The translations under genes and the position numbers were made by a program. Below, one piece after another: positions 8,078 through 13,572 of a stretch of DNA of 13,572 bases (position 1 is its first letter; each line of letters starts with the position of its first letter). Origin of the DNA: JAOUEA01 sp039933515. Its GTDB lineage: Bacteria; Actinomycetota; UBA4738; HRBIN12. The DNA is taken from the NCBI GenBank assembly GCA_039933515.1, contig JBDTNY010000009.1:1-13572 (forward strand), given 5' to 3'. The notes under the pieces were generated by a model that worked only from the letters and a program-made list of their open reading frames with translations, was not told the DNA's origin and ran no database searches.

Positions 8078-8147
8078 CGGGTGCGTCCTTCCTAGCGGGA
8101 TGTGGCGTACAGGGAGTCTACTGCGCGCTTCCAGGCGACCTCCTGGC

Positions 8148-8927
8148 TCAGGCCGGGTCGGTGAGGAGGGACAGGTCCTCCCAGACGTAGGTCGGCGCGA
8201 ACGGGAAGGCGCGAACGTCGGCTCGGGTGGAGATCCCGGTGAGGACCAAGAATGATGACCACCCCATGGTCACGGCTCCGGCGATGTCGGTGTCGAGCCG
8301 ATCGCCGATCATCAGGGGCCGGCCACCCCCCGCCCGCGCCAAGGCCGCGGCGAGGATCGGAGCGTTGGGCTTGCCGATCACCTCTGCGCGTACGCCGGTG
8401 GTGGTCTCGATCGCCGCCGCGATCGCGCCCGCCCCCGGCCATCGTTCGCCGTCGGTCGCCGGGAAGGAGGCGTCGGGGTTCGTCGCGATGAAGGGCACCC
8501 CCGCGCCGACGAGGAGGGAGGCGCGCCGAAGCTTCGCGTAGTCGACCTCGGGATCGAATCCCACGACCACCGCGCCGGCGGTGGGTGGATCGCCCTCGAG
8601 CACGACGACCCCCGCCTCGCCCAGCGCTCGCCGGACCCCTTCGCCCCCCACGACATAGGCGTCGCGCACGTGGCGCGCCGCAAGCAGGGCCGCCGTCGTG
8701 AGCGCGGAAGTCTCGACCTCCTCGGGTGAGGCGTCGATCCCGACCGCCATCAGCTTGGCCGAGACCGCCTGGGGCGTGCGCGCCGAGTTGTTCGTCACGA
8801 ACGCGATCCCCTTGCCAAGCCGTCGCAACGCCGCGACGACGTCGGCGGCGCCCGGCACCGGCTCGTCGCCCCGGTAGAGGACCCCGTCGAGATCGAACAA
8901 GAAGGCGTCGAAGCGCTCCGCCAGCAT
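8148..8927 (-). CDS. HAD-superfamily sugar phosphatase, NagD-like (HAD-IIA)
   Basis: 259-aa HAD phosphatase. Motif I is FDLDGVLY with nucleophile Asp12 and acid/base Asp14. Motif II is VTNNSAR with Thr45/Asn46. Motif III Lys186 lies in GKPNAP and motif IV is GDRLDTD (208-214). The C2-type cap between motifs II and III (~70-180) contains GFDPEVDY and FIATNPD, typical of the NagD/AraL/PGP group. The equivalent gene in M. tuberculosis, Rv1692, has been described as a glycerol-3-phosphate phosphatase recycling membrane lipid headgroups; that substrate is plausible but not readable from sequence. ATG at 8927 immediately follows the TAG stop of the TPR gene (TAGATG), so translation is probably coupled. 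A 70-base gap separates it from the phasin-like gene. Confidence 0.92.
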   Translation of the reverse strand: MLAERFDAFLFDLDGVLYRGDEPVPGAADVVAALRRLGKGIAFVTNNSARTPQAVSAKLMAVGIDASPEEVETSALTTAALLAARHVRDAYVVGGEGVRRALGEAGVVVLEGDPPTAGAVVVGFDPEVDYAKLRRASLLVGAGVPFIATNPDASFPATDGERWPGAGAIAAAIETTTGVRAEVIGKPNAPILAAALARAGGGRPLMIGDRLDTDIAGAVTMGWSSFLVLTGISTRADVRAFPFAPTYVWEDLSLLTDPA

Positions 8928-9326
8928 CTACGCGCCTAGGCGATCGAGGATGTGCTCGTAATGCTGGTTCCCGGGGCACAGCGCTGCTGCGAGCTTGGCG
9001 TGGCCGCGCGCCCGTCCGATCTCGCCCGTGCGCTCGCACGCGAGGGCGAGGCAGTAGTGCGCATAGTCGTCGGCTGGGTTCAACTGCACCATCCGCGCGA
9101 ACTCTCGCCGTGCGTCCGGCCACCGTCCGATCAGGACGAGCGCTCGCCCGAGCGCCTCGCGGATCGAGGCCTTGTCCGGCTCGATCAGCTTGGCGCGCGC
9201 CAACAGCATCGCCGCCTGATGCGGGTGACCGTCCCGGAGCAAGGTCCGCCCGCGGCCGAACAAGTCGTAGGCCGTCTCGCTGTCGATGCGGCTGCTATAC
9301 AAGGTGAGTGCCTCGCCTCTTCCCAT
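8928..9326 (-). CDS. Small TPR-repeat protein
   Basis: 132-aa protein built from about three tetratricopeptide repeats: 19-52, 53-87 and 88-120 (EIGRARGHAKLAAAL with the usual small residues). TPR domains are protein-protein scaffolds; no catalytic part and no signal peptide are seen. The motif KASIREALGRAL recurs in nearly the same form in the second TPR protein at 11925-12617. The start is uncertain: ATG at 9326 lies inside the 5' end of the divergent DUF1015 gene and lacks a ribosome site, whereas TTG at 9302 is preceded by GAGG eight bases away, avoids the overlap and gives 124 aa. It is the first gene of the minus-strand series and abuts the HAD phosphatase with no gap. Confidence 0.85.
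   Translation of the reverse strand: MGRGEALTLYSSRIDSETAYDLFGRGRTLLRDGHPHQAAMLLARAKLIEPDKASIREALGRALVLIGRWPDARREFARMVQLNPADDYAHYCLALACERTGEIGRARGHAKLAAALCPGNQHYEHILDRLGA
9296..9301 (+). promoter_or_regulatory. Possible -10 element for a leaderless DUF1015 transcript
   Basis: TATACA ends six bases before the GTG start at 9308, the spacing expected if transcription begins on the first base of the start codon. No -35 box is evident. The reverse strand of the same site reads TGTATA, so it could also serve leftward transcription. This is a candidate only. Confidence 0.25.
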
Positions 9327-10522
9327 TCACCGGTCTCGTGTACGACGCCTCCGTCGCGGGCCCGCTGGAGCGGGTGACGGCGCCGCCGTACGACGTTATC
9401 AGCGAGGCTCGCAGACGCGGCTACCTGTCGGCGAGTCCGTTCAGCGTCGTCCATCTCGATCTCGCCGAAGGGAGTGACGACCCCGTGGCGGCCGATTCCC
9501 GCTACGCACGGGCGGCGGAGCTGCTCTCGGACTGGGAGCGGCAAGGAGCGTTGCGACGCAGCGAGCACCCCGCGTTCTACGCCTACGAGATGACGGTCGG
9601 CCCGCAGGGGTCCGAGCGAACGATCCGGGGACTGTTCGCCGCGATGGAGCTCGAGCCCTGGGGCGCGCGCGTGATCCCGCACGAGCGCACGATGCCCGGT
9701 CCCGTGCGAGATCGCCTGCGTCTGTTGCGTGCGACGCGGACGCACCTGTCGGCCGTCTACGGCACGGTCGAGGGGCCCTGCCGCCCTCTAGCTGAGCTGC
9801 TCGCCTCCTTCGCCGCAACCCCGGCGCCGTTCGACACCGTGGATGAACAGGGCGTGCGGCACCAGATGTGGCCGGTGCCCGGCGACGCGGAGGTAGACCG
9901 GTGGCTGGCCGAGGCGCCGCTGCTGGTCGCCGACGGTCACCACCGCTACTCGACGGCCCTGGCGTACCGAGACGAGCAGCATGCCCTGCACGGCCCCGGG
10001 CAGTGGGACCGGCTGCTCACCCTGGTCGTGGACGCCGCGTCGGAACACCTTCCCGTCTTGCCCTTCCACCGGGTGCAGCTCGACGGCGACCCCCCGGCGG
10101 TGGGCGACCGCGTTGAGCAACTCGCCGATGTGTTGGCGGCGCTGTCGGACGACGATGTCACGATCGGGAGCGCCCGCCGCGAGGGAGACGAGGTGATCTA
10201 TCGCGTGGCGCGACTCGATGGCCGTCCTCCGGCGGTCCGAGCCCTCCACGAGGCGATCCTCGACGTCTCGGCTCCCGACGGGTCGCTCCGATTCGTGCCC
10301 GATGCGGGCGAGGCGAACGCCGCCGTCACCGAGGGCGGCGCTCGCGCGGCGTGGTTCCTGCCGCCCACCACGCCCGAACGGATCCGGGCGGTGGTTGCGC
10401 GGGGCGAGCGGCTGCCCCAGAAGTCAACGTACTTCTGGCCGAAGCCGCGCACCGGCATGGTGATGATGCCGCTCGAGGACGAGCAGGACCGCGAGCGGCT
10501 CGGCTCGCGTGCCGCTCCCTAG
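9308..10522 (+). CDS. DUF1015 family protein, function unknown
   Basis: 404-aa protein of the DUF1015 family (COG4198), found widely in bacteria and archaea but without an established activity that I can cite with confidence. Conserved blocks visible: FPFTGLVYDASVAG and VTAPPYDVI near the N-terminus, IPHERTMPGP (123-132), LLVADGHHRYSTALAYRDE (205-223), and a C-terminal PQKSTYFWPKPRTGMVMMPL (370-389). The polar His/Arg/Asp-rich blocks look like an active site rather than a scaffold. No signal peptide or membrane segment is seen. The start is GTG at 9308, supported by the conserved PRLFPF opening; AAGG lies too close (3 bases) to act as a normal ribosome site. It diverges from the TPR gene and converges with ssb, sharing a CTAG stop. 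Confidence 0.93.
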   Translation: MPRLFPFTGLVYDASVAGPLERVTAPPYDVISEARRRGYLSASPFSVVHLDLAEGSDDPVAADSRYARAAELLSDWERQGALRRSEHPAFYAYEMTVGPQGSERTIRGLFAAMELEPWGARVIPHERTMPGPVRDRLRLLRATRTHLSAVYGTVEGPCRPLAELLASFAATPAPFDTVDEQGVRHQMWPVPGDAEVDRWLAEAPLLVADGHHRYSTALAYRDEQHALHGPGQWDRLLTLVVDAASEHLPVLPFHRVQLDGDPPAVGDRVEQLADVLAALSDDDVTIGSARREGDEVIYRVARLDGRPPAVRALHEAILDVSAPDGSLRFVPDAGEANAAVTEGGARAAWFLPPTTPERIRAVVARGERLPQKSTYFWPKPRTGMVMMPLEDEQDRERLGSRAAP

Positions 10523-10833
10523 GCCTCCAGTGGCTCGAGCTTCTTGATCCCCGTCGCGATCACTTCGGTAAGGCTGCGAGCGCCGGCGCCGCTGCGATAG
10601 AAGCGCCGCGCGAGCTGGCCGTAGACCAAGACGTCGTCGCCTTTCGCGAGACCCTTCAGCGCACGCTTGCCGACCGTCGCGTGCCACGCCGCCACGGGAA
10701 GGGGCAACAACCGCCGGCCCGTCTCGGGCACCGACAACCGAAGCTCGGTGACCTCGTCGCCCGAGGGCATCTGCCGCACCACCGGCTCGGCCGCGATCGT
10801 TCCCGCCAGCACCACCACGTTCACCGTCACCAT
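10519..10833 (-). CDS. ssb: Short SSB-like OB-fold single-stranded DNA-binding protein
   Basis: 104-aa OB-fold protein of the bacterial SSB family. Recognisable elements are VVVLAGTIAAEPVVRQMPSG (7-25), the strand LPVAAW with Trp50, KGDDVLVYGQLARRF (64-78) and the final strand SLTEVIATGIKKL (87-99). It ends about where the OB fold ends: the long flexible linker and the acidic DDDIPF-like tip that recruits repair partners in replicative SSB are absent. It is therefore probably an accessory paralogue rather than the main replication SSB; loss of a tail is the alternative. The start is ATG at 10833, chosen because GGAGG sits six bases upstream and homology begins there; the longer frame upstream covers the divergent promoter region. 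Confidence 0.85.
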   Translation of the reverse strand: MVTVNVVVLAGTIAAEPVVRQMPSGDEVTELRLSVPETGRRLLPLPVAAWHATVGKRALKGLAKGDDVLVYGQLARRFYRSGAGARSLTEVIATGIKKLEPLEA

Positions 10834-10870
10834 CGACGTCCTCCGATCCAGTCGGGGAGGAGGTGTGGCG

Positions 10871-10880
10871 ACGCTAGCAT
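10871..10880. promoter_or_regulatory. Overlapping divergent -10 candidates around GCTAGC
   Basis: The palindrome GCTAGC (10873-10878) gives TAGCAT on the plus strand (10875-10880) and TAGCGT on the minus strand (10876-10871), both fitting TAnnnT. Predicted starts near 10887 (+) and 10864 (-) would suit the metallo-beta-lactamase-fold gene and ssb; the ssb leader would hold its GGAGG site. No clear -35 boxes are seen. Confidence 0.3.
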
Positions 10881-10888
10881 CGCCCGAC

Positions 10889-10928
10889 GACACGCCCATG
10901 CGAGACTCGACACGCCTGTGCGAGACTC
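10889..10928. repeat. Two-copy 20-bp tandem direct repeat
   Basis: Unit 1 is GACACGCCCATGCGAGACTC (10889-10908) and unit 2 is GACACGCCTGTGCGAGACTC (10909-10928), 18 of 20 identical and directly adjacent. The period is about two DNA helical turns and is not a multiple of three, so it is unlikely to be a peptide repeat. It lies five bases before the ATG at 10934 and just after the plus-strand -10 candidate, as an operator might. Confidence 0.85.
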
Positions 10929-10933
10929 GGGCG

Positions 10934-11902
10934 ATGGGCCCCCGCGTACCGACCATCAGCGATGTGGCGCCCGGGGTGGTCATGATCGACACCCGCATGG
11001 CCGATCTCGACCGTTTCAACGCCGTCTACCTGCTCACCGGGGCCGAGCCCACCCTGGTCGAAACGGGGCCGGCCGCCGATGCGCCGATCGTGCTGGCCGC
11101 GCTCGCGAAGCTCGGGCTGGGGCCAGGGGATGTCGCTCATCTCGTGGCGACCCACATCCATCTCGACCACGCCGGCGGCGCCGGCACGCTGCTCCCCCTC
11201 TTGCCTCGAGCCGACATCTACGTCCACGAGCGAGGCGCGGCGCACCTGGCCGACCCCACCAGGCTCATCGCTTCGACGGCCCGGACCTACGGAGAGGAAC
11301 GGATGCGCTCGTGGTTCGGCGACACCGTGCCCGTGGACCCCGACCGGATCCGGGCCGTCGCGGGCGGCGATCGGATCGCGCTCGGCGACAGGGCGCTCGA
11401 GGTGCTCCACACGCCGGGCCACGCCTCGCACCACGTCGCGCTGCACGACGACGCGACGGGCGTCATGTTCACGGGCGAGGCGATCGGGTCGCACCTTCCC
11501 TGGGCGGACTGTTACCGACCCGCATTGCCGCCGCCCGAGGTCGACGTTGAGGCCGCGATCGCGAGCATCGAAGCGATCCGCGCCCGGAACCCGTCTTCGC
11601 TCATGACGTCGCATTTTGGGCCAGTGAACGATCCCGGGGAGGGATGCGAGCGCGCCGCCGCGCGGGTGGTGGGGTGGTCTGATGCAATCCGCCGGCGCCT
11701 CGACGCTCGCCCCGGCGCCGACCTCGACGAGCTGACCGGTCTGCTAGAACACGTGGCGGCCGCCGATCACCTCGCCGACGCCGGGGTGCCGATCGACCTG
11801 GCGCGCTACGACGCGATCGGATCGATCCGCATGAATGCCGCCGGCCTGGCCCGATACTGGACCAAGCGTCGCGAGGCCGAGCTCGAGATCGCGATGGAGT
11901 GA
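10934..11902 (+). CDS. Metallo-beta-lactamase-fold hydrolase
   Basis: 322-aa MBL-fold protein from ATG at 10934. The metal site is THIHLDHAGG with His74, His76, Asp78 and His79, then His163 in TPGHASHH and His227 in SHFGP. The residue that normally bridges the two metals as Asp is Glu182 here (MFTGEAIG). The fold ends near 230 and ~90 mostly helical residues follow, a layout common among glyoxalase II-like and related hydrolases; the substrate cannot be read from sequence. An in-frame ATG at 10898 would add 12 residues but would translate the 20-bp repeats, so 10934 is preferred; neither has a clear ribosome site and a short-leader or leaderless message is possible. It converges on the TPR gene with a 22-base gap. 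Confidence 0.88.
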   Translation: MGPRVPTISDVAPGVVMIDTRMADLDRFNAVYLLTGAEPTLVETGPAADAPIVLAALAKLGLGPGDVAHLVATHIHLDHAGGAGTLLPLLPRADIYVHERGAAHLADPTRLIASTARTYGEERMRSWFGDTVPVDPDRIRAVAGGDRIALGDRALEVLHTPGHASHHVALHDDATGVMFTGEAIGSHLPWADCYRPALPPPEVDVEAAIASIEAIRARNPSSLMTSHFGPVNDPGEGCERAAARVVGWSDAIRRRLDARPGADLDELTGLLEHVAAADHLADAGVPIDLARYDAIGSIRMNAAGLARYWTKRREAELEIAME

Positions 11903-11924
11903 GTGCCCCCATCACCCCAGCGTG

Positions 11925-12617
11925 TCAGGCCAGTTCGGCGAGCCGCTCCGCGGCGTCGAACGCACCCACGTCGTGCCGCATCACCTTCTTGAACTCGACG
12001 GCCGCCTCCTCGTTGCGTCCGGCCCGGGCGAGGATGTCCCCTCTCACGTACCAGAGGCGCAGGGTGTAGTCCTCCGCCACGTCGTCGCGGGTCCGAGCCC
12101 GCCCCAGGAACGCGAGCGCTTCGGCGAACCGCTTCTGATCAGCGAGTGCCGAACCCGCCACGATCACCGCCTCGGCCTTGGCTTCGTTCGGCACGCCCTT
12201 GGTCCTCAGCTCCTCCTCGATCAACGGGATCGCGTCGGCGGGACGCCCCAGCCCTCGCAGGCAGTCGGCCATGATGTGGTTCTGATCGGCGCGCTCGGTC
12301 ATCCGGCGGTAGGCCTTCAACTCGGTCAGCGCCTCCTGCCATCGCTCCTGGCCATAGAGCGCCAACCCCAAGACCTCCCGGATCGAGGCGGACCGCGGCG
12401 AGAGCTTCTTCGCCTTCAGCGCCTCGGTGACCGCCGCGCCCGCATCGTCGCGCTCGAGGAGGTCGATCGCGCGAGCGATCCTCGACAGGGCATCGCGGAT
12501 CTCCGTGGGCCGGGTAACCCGCTGCACCTCCTCGGTGATCTCCCGAGGCAGGTTGAGTGAGCCGGCGGCTTTGGGGCGCGCCTTGCTGCCGGGTCGAGGT
12601 GAGAGGGCCTTGGGCAT
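11925..12617 (-). CDS. TPR-repeat protein resembling the Rv1691 family
   Basis: 230-aa protein. Residues 1-22 are a basic, Pro-rich, probably disordered segment, followed by LPREITEEV and then helical repeats: ~44-75, 77-110 (SASIREVLGLALYGQERWQEAL), 112-139 (ADCLRGLGRPADAIPLIEEEL), 147-175 and 185-225 (GDILARAGRNEEAAVEFKKV). The layout (basic N-terminus, LP-start helix, degenerate TPRs, DAAERL near the end) resembles the actinobacterial family typified by Rv1691, which normally lies just upstream of the HAD phosphatase and tlyA. It is probably a scaffold; no function is established. The start is ATG at 12617 with AGGAG five bases upstream, preferred to an upstream in-frame codon that would run through the rRNA terminator hairpin. 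Confidence 0.87.
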   Translation of the reverse strand: MPKALSPRPGSKARPKAAGSLNLPREITEEVQRVTRPTEIRDALSRIARAIDLLERDDAGAAVTEALKAKKLSPRSASIREVLGLALYGQERWQEALTELKAYRRMTERADQNHIMADCLRGLGRPADAIPLIEEELRTKGVPNEAKAEAVIVAGSALADQKRFAEALAFLGRARTRDDVAEDYTLRLWYVRGDILARAGRNEEAAVEFKKVMRHDVGAFDAAERLAELA

Positions 12618-12647
12618 CGCAACTCCTAGGGTACGTGAGCCGGAAAC

Positions 12648-12677
12648 GGAACGGGCCGCCCGGAGGCGGCCCGTTCC
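12648..12677 (-). terminator. Hairpin terminator of the rRNA operon
   Basis: A perfect 13-bp inverted repeat (GGAACGGGCCGCC at 12648-12660 and its complement at 12665-12677) encloses a four-base loop. Read leftwards the RNA loop is C(UCCG)G, a member of the very stable UNCG tetraloop class. It begins about seven bases after the 3' end of 5S rRNA. Only a short T run (GTTTCC) follows, so termination may rely on stem stability or a factor. Confidence 0.82.
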
Positions 12678-12683
12678 CACGAT

Positions 12684-12801
12684 GTCCGGCGGCGACCTAC
12701 TCTCCCACTCAGTTGCCCGAGCAGTACCATCGGCGCTGGAGGGCTTAACTTCCGGGTTCGGGATGGGACCGGGTGTTGCCCCTCCGCTATGGCCACCGAA
12801 A
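12684..12801 (-). rRNA. rrf: 5S ribosomal RNA
   Basis: The minus strand from about 12801 reads TTCGGTGGCCATAGCGG at the 5' end, contains CCCATCCCGAACCCGGAAG and AAGCCC in the middle, then GATGGTACTG, and ends GGTCGCCGCCGGA. The two ends pair over nine base pairs to form helix I, giving a length of about 117 bases as expected. Exact ends may differ by one or two bases. It follows 23S in the usual order and precedes the terminator hairpin. Confidence 0.96.
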
Positions 12802-12806
12802 CGGCG

Positions 12807-12866
12807 GTTCTCGAAGGAGTCCTCCGAGACGGATCGAGGGTGCGTCCCCGAGCAGAGCTCGAGAAC
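12807..12866. repeat. 8-bp inverted repeat in the 23S-5S spacer
   Basis: GTTCTCGA (12807-12814) and TCGAGAAC (12859-12866) are perfect complements separated by 44 bases. They lie in the ~90-base spacer between 23S and 5S and could form a stem used in precursor processing. The rest of the spacer holds no tRNA or gene that I can see. Confidence 0.4.
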
Positions 12867-12889
12867 TACGATAGCGAGCGCGAGCAGAA

Positions 12890-13572
<683 letters not shown>

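Noticed and set aside
3220..8095. Long plus-strand frames at 3220-4398, 4395-5588, 5868-7571 and 6917-8095
   Set aside because: All are antisense to pyrG, recN, nadK, tlyA or the phasin-like gene, whose catalytic motifs are intact. The antisense translations show no domain and are typical compositional shadows.
8078..8147. An AGGAGG on the minus strand (8139-8144) followed by CTG, in frame with the phasin-like gene; possible longer N-terminus or small gene
   Set aside because: CTG is a poor start, and the ATG at 8077 has its own GGAAGGA site. The extension does not look like a protein domain. The AGGAGG lies in a weak 5-bp stem and may be chance.
8092..9123. A minus-strand frame of 343 codons overlapping the HAD and TPR genes
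   Set aside because: It is a frame-shifted reading of the HAD and TPR genes, both of which have complete motifs in their own frames.
10834..11019. A longer N-terminus for the SSB-like protein reaching 11019
   Set aside because: It would run through the tandem repeat and the start of the divergent MBL-fold gene. Homology and the GGAGG site both place the start at 10833.

Overview
The window is high-GC chromosomal DNA with dense, mostly leftward (minus-strand) gene packing, frequent GTG starts and start/stop overlaps. The gene order TPR - HAD phosphatase - small protein - tlyA - NAD kinase - recN - pyrG - Nudix - xerD is, from memory, the arrangement around Rv1691-Rv1701 of Mycobacterium tuberculosis and its equivalents in other Actinomycetota. 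The 5S/23S sequence also looks actinobacterial. I infer an uncultivated or deep-branching actinomycetote. I cannot name the lineage from this window alone.

Layout from left to right. Bases 1-9326 hold one long minus-strand series, listed here right to left in the direction of transcription: a 132-aa TPR protein, a NagD-like HAD phosphatase, a phasin-like protein with a basic tail, TlyA rRNA methyltransferase, NAD kinase, RecN, CTP synthase (PyrG), a Nudix hydrolase, alanine dehydrogenase (Ald) and XerD, which is cut by the left edge. Most junctions are within 40 bases or overlap, so this is probably one or two operons. Gaps of about 70 bases before the phasin-like gene and before ald could hold internal promoters.

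Bases 9308-11902 alternate in strand: a DUF1015 protein (+), a short SSB-like OB-fold protein (-) and a metallo-beta-lactamase-fold protein (+). A second, 230-aa TPR protein (-) follows; it is the one that best resembles the Rv1691 type. It appears to have been separated from the rest of its usual cluster by the intervening genes.

Bases 12618 to the end hold the 3' end of a ribosomal RNA operon read leftwards: the last ~680 bases of 23S, a ~90-base spacer, 5S, and a perfect 13-bp hairpin with a UNCG-type loop that is the likely terminator.

The proteins serve core metabolism and maintenance: CTP and NADP synthesis, alanine/pyruvate interconversion, DNA break repair, chromosome dimer resolution and rRNA methylation. 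I found no mobile element, CRISPR array, defence system or other clearly new system. The points most worth a second look are a 20-bp tandem repeat upstream of the metallo-beta-lactamase-fold gene, a Glu in place of the usual bridging Asp in that protein, the tailless short SSB, a CTAG that ends two convergent genes, and the uncharacterised DUF1015 protein with a possibly leaderless GTG start. No stretch longer than 300 bases lacks a gene.
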